From: CAYXUW01 sp964468375
GTDB taxonomy: Bacteria > Planctomycetota > Phycisphaerae > Sedimentisphaerales > Anaerobacaceae
NCBI GenBank assembly: GCA_964468375.1
Contig: CAYXUW010000018.1
Location: 1-22,897, forward strand
Length of the DNA: 22,897 bases
Direction of reading: 5' to 3'
The translations under genes were made by a program, and so were the position numbers. The first letter of the stretch is position 1, and the number at the start of each line of letters is the position of its first letter. Of the stretch, positions 15,424 through 22,897 are shown piece after piece. The notes under the pieces are model-generated. The model was given only the letters and a program-made list of their open reading frames with translations, was not told the origin of the DNA and searched no databases.

Positions 15424-16053
15424 CTATTTGCCGGAGACGACTTTGGCGGATTTTATTAATACCGTTTCTACGGGGACGTCACGGTGTCTCCCTTTTCGCG
15501 TTGTCTTTACGGATGCGATTTTATCAACGACGTCCATACCTTCGACGACTTTGCCAAACACCGCATAGCCCAGATTGTTCGGCCCTTTATAGTTCAGGTT
15601 GGGATTATCTTTATGGTTGATGAAAAACTGGCAGGTCGCGCTGTCGGGATTTTGCGTCCGCGCCATTGCGATGGTGCCTCGGCTGTTTTTTAATCCGTTG
15701 TCAGCCTCGTTAACGATTGGTTCGTGCGGTTTTTTCTGTTTCATCTCCGCGGTAAGGCCGCCGCCCTGTATTACAAAACCTTTTATAACCCTGTGGAATA
15801 TTGTTCCGTCGAAGAACCCTTCCTCTGTGTATCGGAGGAAATTTTCTACCGTAACCGGAGCAGCCTTTTCATCGAGCTCGATTACAATGTCGCCCATAGT
15901 CGTATCTAATTTTACCCTTTTCGGTTTCTGTTTTTTAACAGCGGTTTTGCTTTCGATTTTTTTCGCAGTTCCGTTATTCTCACAGCCGACCATTAAAACG
16001 GATGCTATCGCAAAAACGGTCAGCCCCAATAAAATCTGACTTCTGTAAATCAT
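15424..16053 (-). CDS. Cyclophilin-type peptidyl-prolyl isomerase, lipoprotein
   Basis: A 209-residue protein with a lipoprotein signal (MVGC, C24), so it acts outside the cytoplasm. After a Lys-rich linker (about 30-45), the cyclophilin domain runs to the end: MGDIVIELDEKAAPVTVENF, the active-site strand IFHRVIKGFVIQGGG with the catalytic arginine, ATCQFFINHKDNP and GYAVFGKVVEGMDVVDKI. It catalyses cis-trans isomerisation of Xaa-Pro bonds in exported proteins. AGGAGAT precedes the ATG. It follows the exported TPR protein by 25 bases and is probably co-transcribed with it, a pairing that hints at joint work on exported proteins. Confidence 0.93.
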   Translation of the reverse strand: MIYRSQILLGLTVFAIASVLMVGCENNGTAKKIESKTAVKKQKPKRVKLDTTMGDIVIELDEKAAPVTVENFLRYTEEGFFDGTIFHRVIKGFVIQGGGLTAEMKQKKPHEPIVNEADNGLKNSRGTIAMARTQNPDSATCQFFINHKDNPNLNYKGPNNLGYAVFGKVVEGMDVVDKIASVKTTRKGRHRDVPVETVLIKSAKVVSGK

Positions 16054-16078
16054 AAAAATATCTCCTGGAATGAATTGC

Positions 16079-17392
16079 TTACTTTTTGTCTTCGTTTTTA
16101 TTCCGTACTATTTTTCCGGATTTGTGTCGTGCCGTATTGGCGGCGGCATCCACACATTCGATGTATTTTCGCGCATAAGCTTCGCCGGACTTCATAGCAT
16201 CCTGTTCCCACTTGCAATCCAGAAACTCTTTATACCACCTTTTAGCACATTCGTGGTCCTGCATATGATATAAGCAGTTTCCGATTTTGTATGCCAGCCG
16301 ATATTTATATTCGTAATAGTCCGAGTGTTCCCAGGCCTTGTTATAATATTCGAGCGCTTTGGAATACTCTTTTTCGTCGTAGTATGTACCGGCCATCAGG
16401 CAGGCGGCTCGGCGATACTCAACGCCTTGCGGGTCTTTGAGAATCAGTTCAAGATTCTCGCGGCAGCTTTTGTAATTCCCTTCTCTATAGTAACATTCGG
16501 CCAATTCCAACCGGGCGAGCTGATAATCGGGCTTCAATTCAAGGGCTTTTTTAAATGACTGAATCTTTTGAGCGTTGCCCTCGGTGTCCTGGCCGTCTTT
16601 CAAGTAAGCCCCGGCATAGCAATCGTTTTTGATAAACTTCAAAAGCTCTACGTTTATTTCTCCGTAGGACATGGATAACGTTTCTTCAAGGGTGGGCAGT
16701 TCGTAGCCCTTTCCCCGGACGGTTTTCAGGTATTTTTTAAGCTGGTTTGTTTCGTACAGCCAGTAGAAAAACGCTCTGGCGAAATGGCAGCCCAAATCCC
16801 AGTCGCCGAATTGTTCTTCCGATGACGAGAGGAGTCGTCTTATATTTAGCCGGTGGCCCTGCTCGATTTTGCTTCTTAATATTTGTTCCCGTAGCGGGCT
16901 CGGTCTTCCCACGGCCGGCTTGCCGTCGGCGATTTGTGTTTGCTCTCCCAGAAAGCAGGCAAGACCTTCGTCGAACCATTCGGGCGGGTTTTTGTAATCC
17001 AGATGTATGAAGTGATGTGTGACTTCGCGAAAAAGCCCGTCCCAGGTATTGAGCTGTCCATTATCCATAAATCGGTGCGTATACACCGCCGGTGTATCGG
17101 GTTCGTAGAAGCCGTGCTCGGCCGTATTTTCGTAGCCCTTACTTTTAAGGAGCCGCTGTGTGTCGGATTGTGTTTCGGAGTAATAGATTATTAAGGGTTT
17201 GGGCCAAGGATTCTGAAAGTATTGCGCCTGCAGATTCTCGTAATATGCCTCGGCGTTTTTAAGAATGAATTGCGCATAACGGGAGTCTAAATCACAGCGA
17301 ATCGCGAAGTGGTCGCTTAGATCAGCTTCGGCGAAAGCATTCACAAAGAGTAAAATCGCACAGCAGACATACACGAAGATTAGTTTCTTCAT
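16079..17392 (-). CDS. Exported TPR protein with degenerate metallopeptidase (DUF1570/MA-like) domain
   Basis: A 437-residue protein. The signal peptide MKKLIFVYVCCAILLFVNAF ends near AEA. Residues about 25-200 resemble the DUF1570 or peptidase MA-like fold: FREVTHHFIHLDY, then PPEWFDEGLACFLGE with E142 as the usual third zinc ligand. The expected HExxH reads R122-E-V-T-H126, so the first zinc ligand is missing; H127 and H130 are nearby. Residues about 265-420 form at least three TPR-like units (ALELKPDYQLARLELAECYY, EYSKALEYYNKAWEH). The start has only a weak ribosome site, and the gene begins 41 bases after the tmRNA gene. A protease or a protein-binding pseudo-enzyme are both possible. Confidence 0.75.
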   Translation of the reverse strand: MKKLIFVYVCCAILLFVNAFAEADLSDHFAIRCDLDSRYAQFILKNAEAYYENLQAQYFQNPWPKPLIIYYSETQSDTQRLLKSKGYENTAEHGFYEPDTPAVYTHRFMDNGQLNTWDGLFREVTHHFIHLDYKNPPEWFDEGLACFLGEQTQIADGKPAVGRPSPLREQILRSKIEQGHRLNIRRLLSSSEEQFGDWDLGCHFARAFFYWLYETNQLKKYLKTVRGKGYELPTLEETLSMSYGEINVELLKFIKNDCYAGAYLKDGQDTEGNAQKIQSFKKALELKPDYQLARLELAECYYREGNYKSCRENLELILKDPQGVEYRRAACLMAGTYYDEKEYSKALEYYNKAWEHSDYYEYKYRLAYKIGNCLYHMQDHECAKRWYKEFLDCKWEQDAMKSGEAYARKYIECVDAAANTARHKSGKIVRNKNEDKK

Positions 17393-17432
17393 TTTTACTA
17401 TGGTCCCGGTATTTTCGAATTTTTAAGAAGAC

Positions 17433-17785
17433 TGGAGGCGGGGGGATTCGAACCCCCGTCCCGAGATGTTTCAAGACAAGCGTCTACATGTTTAGTCGCT
17501 TTATTGTTTTATCGCCTTGCAAATCGCCAAACGACAGGCTCCTAGCTCGGCTATTTCGGGATTGGTCTTATCCATCAGGCCCGAACAACCTTCAGGAGCA
17601 GTCTGCTGATTGACGCCCATTGCCGAGCCGCAGACAAACTCAGCAAGGACGGGCTGCTTAATTAAGCAGCCATTTGCAACTGGTAGTTGCCAATTAAATT
17701 TAGTTGCCGGGTGATTAGCCAGGCCAACCGGCGTCCTGGACATGCGACCTGCCTCTCCGTCATCCGGTCGAAGCCGTTCGCCCCC
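17433..17785 (-). ncRNA. ssrA: Transfer-messenger RNA
   Basis: The 353-base RNA starts GGGGGCGAACGGCUUCGACC and ends GGGGGUUCGAAUCCCCC then CGCCUCCA. The acceptor stem pairs GGGGGCG with CGCCUCC (one G-U), and CCA is not encoded. The tag frame (17691-17662) reads GNYQLQMAA before UAA, so the tag with its tRNA-borne alanine would be AGNYQLQMAA. The tag stop lies in the perfect helix GGCUGCUUAAUUAAGCAGCC. tmRNA with SmpB releases stalled ribosomes and marks the product for degradation. The resume codon (GGC) is inferred from the AA-stop ending; a frame starting GCA one base downstream is the alternative. A 80-codon open frame on the same strand is spurious. Confidence 0.95.
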
Positions 17786-17818
17786 GTATTAACTTTTCAA
17801 TTATACCCGCACGATTAC

Positions 17819-17847
17819 ATTATATCTTTTATCGCCGTGATTTGCAA
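17819..17847 (-). promoter_or_regulatory. ssrA: ssrA promoter
   Basis: On the minus strand TTGCAA (17847-17842) and TATAAT (17824-17819) are 17 bases apart. A second TATAAT lies at 17805-17800, closer to the mature 5' end at 17785. Either would give a short leader for RNase P to remove. Confidence 0.6.
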
Positions 17848-17923
17848 TAAAAGTTTATTTCCGCAGGACATGAAGGATTTCTGTCCCCGCAGGCTCAATT
17901 CGATTGGATAAAGCCCTATATGC

Positions 17924-20491
17924 CTACTTGAATAAGTTGGTTATAAACGACTTCAGCGTTTTGGAGTCTATTTTCGTCTTACCGGTCTTCTTTTGTTGCT
18001 CTTTAATAAACATCATCAACAGTTGTGAAAATATCGCACCCGGGCGGGTATAGCCGCACACGATGTAGTGCGGCCCGGGTTTCGATTCACCGGCTTCTTT
18101 TTCAAGTGTCGGCCGGACGCTTTCCGGCGTTATCAGTGAATTAGCATGCTGAAAGACGACCTTGTCCATTACTTTATAGACTTCCTTGCTTTCTTTGGTC
18201 ATCCCGTAATAATCCAGAAGCTGCGCGAGGACATAATTCGAGGCCAGCCAAACGTCCTTGCCCTGGTCGGATTCGACGGGCTTTCCGCTCTGCGTTCTCG
18301 CGGTGGCCCAGCCGAACGGATTGCGGTTATTCATATAAATAGTCTTGAGGACTTTTTTGACTTTGTCGGCAGGGATGAACGGCTCTTCGCCCATCAATAT
18401 CAGATACCATAGCCCGTCGAGCTGATTTGTCCAAACGTCGGTGTTTGTTTTGCCAGTTTCAAAATCCTTACAGGTAGCGTAATACTGCATTCTGCCGCGG
18501 CTGGTTTTCCTGTCAATCCAGAGCTTTTCGTAAACCTCGAAGCTCTTTTCGAAAATCTCATCGTATTCTTCTTTGGCGGCTTTATCGCCCATCATATCCG
18601 CCATTTTGCTCATTGCCTTGCACGCGGCCAGAAAGCCGTTCGTGCAGTAAGAATCTATTCCGAACAGGGTAATATTGTCGAAGGTGTTCTTCACTTCATC
18701 CGGATAACCTTCGGGTATGCCGTCGCCGTCCAAATCGAGCTCCTCCAGATATTCGAACCCGAACTTAAGCTTCTTCCAGTTCTTTTTCAGGAAATCCGTA
18801 TCGCCGAGATACTTGACATTTCGGAGCACCCGCAGTGCGATTTTGGGGAAAAGGTCTATCCAACAGTTGTTATTATACCAGGTATATTCGCTTACATTGC
18901 GCATCGGGTTGCCGAAGGTCAGAGCCGTCAAATCGTGCGAAACGCTTCCCTTAATTTTCGTCGGCGCCTTTACGTGCGTCAGCGATACGCCTTCGTATTC
19001 TTCCGGGTGCTCCACGAAATGCTGCCTCGCCTCGGCGAAGGACGCGTGGGTATGGTAGAACCTCTCGGTTAGGTTTTCCTGCATTATCGAATCGATAAAC
19101 CGCTGACAAATTTCCTTTTCCACCTCAGGGAACATAAGCATAAGTATTGGCGAGAACCAGTCGACGTCCTGAGAGTTGACGTATGGATAGTCGAAACATT
19201 CCAGAAATCTCGCAACGTCATTGCCTTTTTTGTCCTCAATCCACGCCGCGGCGTTTGCCAGCGGGAAATGGAATTCGTTTACAATCAACCGAAGCAGCAT
19301 CAGCGCACTCTTTTTATCCGCCTTGTAAGCAGGGCTCTTCTGAATAAGCTCAAACATCCTGTTCTGGATTGCGGCCGTCTTATTCAGCCATTCGGGATAT
19401 TTATTCAGTGCTAACTTAGCCATATCCCTCGCCCTGTCCTTGGCGTTCTTAAAGCTCTTGACGTATTTGCGGTCGAACGCTGTGCCGTCCGCATACCACT
19501 GCTGCGGAAAATCGAAAACGACAGCGACCGGTATTTTCTTCGCCGCCTTCGGCTTCAATGTAAAGGTAATACTGACAGCCGCACCATAATCATGATTGAC
19601 CTTAGGCCTGAATTTTTCGTAGAAGCTGCCGTCCGGTTTTAGGAGTAAATCCTGCTTTAAGCTGTTTAGCCGGAAATACGGCTGCGTATCTATCTTTACA
19701 CCCGCCACTTCGGGAACGGCTATGACCATTTTCTCCGGGCACGGCTTTGAAGATTTGGCGTCGAAGCACGAGCTATCCGTTGTGGACATTATCACGCCTC
19801 TTATGCCGGAGAAGCTGAAATCCTTGTGAACGTGTCCCTTCAGCGGCGCAAAACTGATATAGGAGGTGTCCTGATCAATCGGGCGGTATTTCTTCTCCCG
19901 CAGGTTGGCCAGCGTCGGCCTCGGCACCACCAAAGTGATTTGCTGAGATTTATTCGAAGTGTTCTCAAACTCGTATTCCTCCACGCCCATCGGCATCAGC
20001 GTCTGCTCATTGCCGGACAGAAACGGGCTGATTAATCTCCTTGTTACTCTGGCCTTGCCTAATTTGTAAGACATCTCCGTATTAGGCGGGGCAAGCGAAA
20101 TCGTAACCTGTTTTATATCCACCGGGCGGTAATAATAACGCTCCGTTACGGGTATGTCATCGGGGCTTTCCTTTACCTCCGGCTTTTTAGTCGTCAGCAT
20201 AACCGGCTGGTCGCCGCCGACGCGGACAATAGGAGCCGAGGCAAGCTGTAATGCCTTTTGATTTACATACACTAATCGGCCGGTGTCATTGATGCGGTTA
20301 TATAGGCCGTCCGGCGATATGCCCACCGCGCAGGTCGGCGCACCCTGAAGGAAAACGGTCAGGGGAAAGTCCATCGTCTTTGACATACCCTGAAAATGTA
20401 CCGACATCTTATTTTTAACATAAATCTCGGGTATTTGTTTTCCTGAAATAGTGAACAAATCGCTCATCTTTAGACTGCCTGCTTTAGCCAT
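17924..20491 (-). CDS. GH116 family beta-glucosidase-like enzyme (GBA2-like), cytoplasmic
   Basis: An 855-residue protein with GGAG before its ATG and no signal peptide, so it acts in the cytoplasm. Residues 1 to about 350 form the beta-rich N-domain; the (alpha/alpha)6 domain follows. FLECFDYPYVNSQDVDWF carries E431, matching the nucleophile of human GBA2 (YLEG). SEYTWYNNNCWIDLFPKIAL, LDLDGDGIPEGY and NTFDNITLFGIDSYCTNGFL follow, with D605 as acid/base. DVWTNQLDGLWYLILMGEE and GKDVWLASNYVLAQ complete the family pattern; the last has Asp where GBA2 has Glu (DEVWVG). It probably hydrolyses beta-glucosides or beta-xylosides brought into the cell, but the substrate is unknown. It stands alone, with no transporter nearby. 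Confidence 0.85.
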   Translation of the reverse strand: MAKAGSLKMSDLFTISGKQIPEIYVKNKMSVHFQGMSKTMDFPLTVFLQGAPTCAVGISPDGLYNRINDTGRLVYVNQKALQLASAPIVRVGGDQPVMLTTKKPEVKESPDDIPVTERYYYRPVDIKQVTISLAPPNTEMSYKLGKARVTRRLISPFLSGNEQTLMPMGVEEYEFENTSNKSQQITLVVPRPTLANLREKKYRPIDQDTSYISFAPLKGHVHKDFSFSGIRGVIMSTTDSSCFDAKSSKPCPEKMVIAVPEVAGVKIDTQPYFRLNSLKQDLLLKPDGSFYEKFRPKVNHDYGAAVSITFTLKPKAAKKIPVAVVFDFPQQWYADGTAFDRKYVKSFKNAKDRARDMAKLALNKYPEWLNKTAAIQNRMFELIQKSPAYKADKKSALMLLRLIVNEFHFPLANAAAWIEDKKGNDVARFLECFDYPYVNSQDVDWFSPILMLMFPEVEKEICQRFIDSIMQENLTERFYHTHASFAEARQHFVEHPEEYEGVSLTHVKAPTKIKGSVSHDLTALTFGNPMRNVSEYTWYNNNCWIDLFPKIALRVLRNVKYLGDTDFLKKNWKKLKFGFEYLEELDLDGDGIPEGYPDEVKNTFDNITLFGIDSYCTNGFLAACKAMSKMADMMGDKAAKEEYDEIFEKSFEVYEKLWIDRKTSRGRMQYYATCKDFETGKTNTDVWTNQLDGLWYLILMGEEPFIPADKVKKVLKTIYMNNRNPFGWATARTQSGKPVESDQGKDVWLASNYVLAQLLDYYGMTKESKEVYKVMDKVVFQHANSLITPESVRPTLEKEAGESKPGPHYIVCGYTRPGAIFSQLLMMFIKEQQKKTGKTKIDSKTLKSFITNLFK

Positions 20492-20702
20492 TCAGCGTCT
20501 CCTCTGCTTTGAAAAGTAATTTCTCTATTCAATACTCACCGCCCGTAGCGGCCGTAAAACGAAGGATAATAGCAAATAATGTCCAGTCCTTCAAGCGCTT
20601 TTTGAACACGTCATATATCTCATTTGAAACCAATGATTTTATGAAAGCGTATCTGTCTACGGGACATCAAAGGCGAAACGCAGAATGACAAGTTACAGTT
20701 TT

Positions 20703-21206
20703 TCAGGAAGCCGGGCCGAGCTTGTGGCCGGGAGCGATGGAGTAAAGCCGTTTTTTGGGCTCGGTGTTAACATGAGAAGCAACAATTTTTCCTACAAAGA
20801 TTATGTGGTCGCCGGCGGCTGCCTCCGAGTCAAGCTGGCATTCAAAATTCGCCACGGCGTCGGTAAGCAAAACGGAATCAATAACTTCCGCGGGTTCGGT
20901 TTTACAGTCGAACCCGGCGAATTTATCGACATCCCTGCCGGATTTCGAGCCGAAGAAAAGCGCGGCATCGGCCATATCGGAAGAAGGGTAACAAACAGTA
21001 AAACACTTAGAATGCCGGATAGTTTCAATTGAATAATGTTTACCGGCAACGGCTATGGCCATCATCGGCGGTGTTCCGGAGGCTATCATTGTCCAGCCCA
21101 ATGTAACAGGGTTGGCCCGGCCGGTCTTATCTTTGGCTACGGCGATTACGACCTGTTCGGGGTATTTGGTTTTAATCGCCTCTTCGTATTTAACCTGTTT
21201 TTGCAT
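20703..21206 (-). CDS. Flavin reductase-like (flavoredoxin-type) protein
   Basis: The chosen start MQKQVKYEEAIKTKYPEQVV gives 167 residues, with GGAGG upstream of the ATG; a TTG five codons earlier overlaps that site. The single split-barrel FMN-binding domain has ANPVTLGWTMIASGTPPMMA, AIAVAGKHYSIETIRHSKCF and FTVCYPSS, ending in ECQLDSEAAAGDHIIFVGKI, a known family sequence pattern. Such proteins bind FMN and transfer electrons or reduce flavin with NAD(P)H. It diverges from proC, with 81 bases between start codons. A redox partner is not adjacent, though a ferredoxin lies 0.9 kb away. The 211 bases between it and the GH116 start hold nothing I recognise. Confidence 0.85.
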   Translation of the reverse strand: MQKQVKYEEAIKTKYPEQVVIAVAKDKTGRANPVTLGWTMIASGTPPMMAIAVAGKHYSIETIRHSKCFTVCYPSSDMADAALFFGSKSGRDVDKFAGFDCKTEPAEVIDSVLLTDAVANFECQLDSEAAAGDHIIFVGKIVASHVNTEPKKRLYSIAPGHKLGPAS

Positions 21207-21287
21207 TGCTATTGCCTCCAATTGGTTTTATATTTGAACTACCTTCAAAATTATAAATTCAGGGTTGTCTTTGACAAGGAGAAAGAA

Positions 21288-22097
21288 GTGGAAACCATCG
21301 GCTTTATCGGCAGCGGGAATATGGCGGAGGCCCTGATAAAGGGCATAATCGCAGCGGGAGTTTACAAGCCCGAAAACATCTTCATAAGCGATATTCGTCC
21401 GGAAAGACTCGGATTGCTGGTAAAACAGTACGGTGTTAAAAAAGCAGACAGTAACGTTATCTTGGCTGAGAAAGTCGATATTCTCGTACTAAGCATTAAG
21501 CCGCAGAATATGACCGACGTTCTGGAAGACATAAAAGATGTGGTCAGAAACGACACACCGATAATATCAATTGCGGCAGGTATAAAAGTCGGCAATGTTA
21601 CCGCCGTTCTCGGCGATATGGCGGTAGTTCGCGTTATGCCGAATACCCCCGCTTTGATTGGCGAAGGAGCCAGTGCCCTGTTCGCCAACGACAAAGCAAA
21701 GCCGATGCTTGGAAAGGCGAAATCAATCTTTTCCGCGGTGGGTAAAACGGTCGTCGTCGATGACGAAGGTTTAATTGATGTAGTAACGGCGGTGAGCGGA
21801 AGCGGACCTGCCTATTACTTTCTTTTGATGGAGGAGATGATAAAAGCAGCAATAAAGTTAGGTCTGCCTGAAGATGTTGCAAAAGATTTGGTGCTGCAGA
21901 CCGCTAAAGGCGCAGGGATGCTCGCCATTGAGGCGGATAAAAGCGGAGAAAATCCTGCCGAGCTTCGCAGAAAAGTTACCTCTCCCGGCGGGACAACCGA
22001 AGCGGCTCAGAAGGTGTTTAAGGATAAGCATATCGACACTATCATTGCCGATGCAACAGAGGCAGCTTTCAAAAGAAGCCAGGAACTGTCTGGCTGA
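21288..22097 (+). CDS. proC: Pyrroline-5-carboxylate reductase
   Basis: A 269-residue enzyme that reduces 1-pyrroline-5-carboxylate to proline with NAD(P)H, the last step of proline synthesis. It starts at GTG with AAGGAG six bases upstream; the frame stays open further left, but that part belongs to the opposite-strand gene. The Rossmann motif is GFIGSGNMAEALIKG. VVRVMPNTPALIGEGASAL follows, and the C-terminal dimerisation domain carries VTAVSGSGPAYYFLLMEEM and the signature TSPGGTTEAA. Its length is typical. It is monocistronic, with its end one base from the convergent ferredoxin gene. Confidence 0.95.
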   Translation: METIGFIGSGNMAEALIKGIIAAGVYKPENIFISDIRPERLGLLVKQYGVKKADSNVILAEKVDILVLSIKPQNMTDVLEDIKDVVRNDTPIISIAAGIKVGNVTAVLGDMAVVRVMPNTPALIGEGASALFANDKAKPMLGKAKSIFSAVGKTVVVDDEGLIDVVTAVSGSGPAYYFLLMEEMIKAAIKLGLPEDVAKDLVLQTAKGAGMLAIEADKSGENPAELRRKVTSPGGTTEAAQKVFKDKHIDTIIADATEAAFKRSQELSG

Positions 22098-22098
22098 C

Positions 22099-22281
22099 TT
22101 ATTCGACGACAATTGCTTCTACCGGGCACTCATCGGCGGCCTGCTGAACGGCTTCCTCGAATTCGGGCGGTACCTCATCAACGGTAACCTGCGCCATATC
22201 CTGCCCCATCGAAAAAACATCAGGACAGGTATCGACACATAATCCGCAGGCAGTGCAGGTATCTTCGATTCTGACTTTCAT
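22099..22281 (-). CDS. Small ferredoxin, single [4Fe-4S] cluster
   Basis: A 60-residue protein with AAGGGGAT before its ATG. The cysteines are C9, C12, C15 and C19P in CTACGLCVDTCPDVF, then one near the end in DECPVEAI. By analogy with single-cluster ferredoxins, C9, C12, C15 and the late cysteine bind the cluster, while C19 marks a lost second site. The remainder is acidic (DEVPPEFEEAVQQAADE), typical of an electron carrier. It acts in the cytoplasm as a low-potential electron donor; its partner is unknown. Confidence 0.93.
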   Translation of the reverse strand: MKVRIEDTCTACGLCVDTCPDVFSMGQDMAQVTVDEVPPEFEEAVQQAADECPVEAIVVE

Positions 22282-22308
22282 TATAAATCCCCTTTGGAAA
22301 TCAATTAT

Positions 22309-22380
22309 TTACTATTGATTATTCGCTGCCTATGACTTACTATTGAGGAAATTATTAAAAATAGTCCATTAAAAATAGTC
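22309..22380. repeat. Short iterated AT-rich words before ffs
   Basis: The word ttactattga occurs at 22309-22318 and 22337-22346, and attaaaaatagtc at 22354-22366 and 22368-22380. They fill the space between the ferredoxin start and the SRP RNA. Confidence 0.6.
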
Positions 22381-22394
22381 AATAACAATTTTTT

Positions 22395-22490
22395 GGCCGG
22401 GTCCCATGCAGGCCGAGCCCGTGAATCTGGTCAGGCGGGGAACCGAGCAGCCATAAGCGAGAGCCCGGTTGTGCCGTGGTAAACCCGGCC
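22395..22490 (+). ncRNA. ffs: Signal recognition particle RNA (4.5S, small type)
   Basis: A 96-base hairpin RNA. GGCCGGGT at the start pairs with ACCCGGCC at the end. The conserved apical domain is seen as UGGUCAGGC, the GGGA-type tetraloop within CGGGGAACCG, and AGCAGCCA. It binds Ffh and directs signal-peptide-bearing ribosomes to the membrane. It lies 11 bases before dnaX, a common order in bacteria. Confidence 0.93.
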
Positions 22491-22501
22491 ACCTATTTGA
22501 A

Positions 22502-22897
22502 ATGTCTTACACCGTCCTTGCAAGAAAATACAGGTCTCAGAGGTTCGACGACGTCGTCGGCCAGGACCCTATCGCCCAGACGCTCAAAAATGCCATAAAG
22601 ACCGACAAAGTCGCACACGCTTATCTCTTCACAGGAACCCGCGGAGTCGGCAAAACAACTATGGCGAGGATTCTGGCGAAATCACTCAACTGTCTTGCGG
22701 CCGATGCCCCCACAACAAAACCGTGCTGTAAATGCGACAGCTGCGTGGCAATCAATCTCGGTGAAGACATCGATGTCATCGAAATTGACGGTGCATCCAA
22801 TAACGGTGTCGAAGAGGTCCGCAGGCTGCGAGAGAACGCCATTTACCGGCCTGCAAGGGCAAGGTTTAAGATTTATATTATCGATGAAGTTCATATG
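22502..22897 (+). CDS. dnaX: DNA polymerase III subunit gamma/tau, 5' part
   Basis: The first 132 codons of the clamp-loader ATPase; the gene continues beyond the window. MSYTVLARKYRSQRFDDVVG is the classic start. The Walker A is GTRGVGKTT (about 45-53), and the zinc-binding cysteines lie in NCLAADAPTTKPCCKCDSC. DVIEIDGASNNGVEEVRRLR follows, and Walker B with its sensor begins IYIIDEVHM at the window edge. It loads the sliding clamp at replication forks. It follows ffs closely and may share its transcript. Whether it makes both tau and gamma cannot be seen here. Confidence 0.96.
   Translation, partial: MSYTVLARKYRSQRFDDVVGQDPIAQTLKNAIKTDKVAHAYLFTGTRGVGKTTMARILAKSLNCLAADAPTTKPCCKCDSCVAINLGEDIDVIEIDGASNNGVEEVRRLRENAIYRPARARFKIYIIDEVHM

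Noticed and set aside
17433..17470. T-arm and acceptor resembling a tRNA end
   Set aside because: It belongs to the tmRNA; there is no anticodon arm within tRNA distance.
17501..17743. An 80-codon open frame on the minus strand
   Set aside because: It lies entirely inside the tmRNA gene and reads through its structured domains; no ribosome site.
21036..21287. An 84-codon extension of proC
   Set aside because: It overlaps the flavin reductase gene on the other strand; the GTG at 21288 with AAGGAG matches the family's normal start.
22621..22894. Leftward open frames near the window end
   Set aside because: They are shadows of dnaX, whose protein sequence is unmistakable on the plus strand.

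Overview
The window most likely comes from a planctomycete, probably a member of the Phycisphaerae. This is inferred from gene content: a long SurA-like protein starting MNLVKWIRRNN, an apparent DUF6677-type membrane protein beside it, an STAS protein, and three glycoside hydrolases typical of polysaccharide degraders. No rRNA is present to confirm it. Most of the window has a moderate to high GC content (roughly half). The stretch 514-2425 is clearly AT-rich (about one third GC or less in the lines I counted) and looks foreign.

Region 1 (1-4117) is an accessory island. Two direct copies of a structured repeat (25-231 and 3939-4117) bracket it, and a fragment lies at 2553-2608. Inside are a two-gene AT-rich cassette (a fused 2-deoxyribosyltransferase-like and uridine-kinase-like protein, then a HAD phosphatase) closed by a good terminator, a tiny ORF that begins in the repeat fragment, a 97-residue unknown, and a multi-span membrane protein with a recent 18-residue duplication. 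This is the best candidate for an undescribed system, and its function is unknown.

Region 2 (4168-8131) reads mostly rightwards: an exported GH35/DUF5597-like glycosidase, a small leftward ORF, a small exported protein, an STAS protein, and rnc (RNase III) with its own promoter and a leader that may fold.

Region 3 (8154-11004) is a leftward, translationally coupled operon: the large membrane-anchored SurA-like protein, a DUF6677-like protein and a small membrane protein. It diverges from hemL (tetrapyrrole synthesis).

Region 4 (11218-17392) holds hemL, an exported GH97 glycosidase, an unknown membrane protein, a cyclophilin lipoprotein and an exported TPR protein with a degenerate metallopeptidase motif.

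Region 5 (17433-22897) has tmRNA (ssrA), a cytoplasmic GH116 beta-glucosidase-like enzyme, a flavin reductase-like protein, proC, a small ferredoxin, the SRP RNA (ffs) and the start of dnaX, which runs off the window. The ffs-dnaX order is common in bacteria. Several convergent pairs end 1 to 3 bases apart, so the genome is compact here. No integrase, transposase, CRISPR array, tRNA or rRNA gene was seen.
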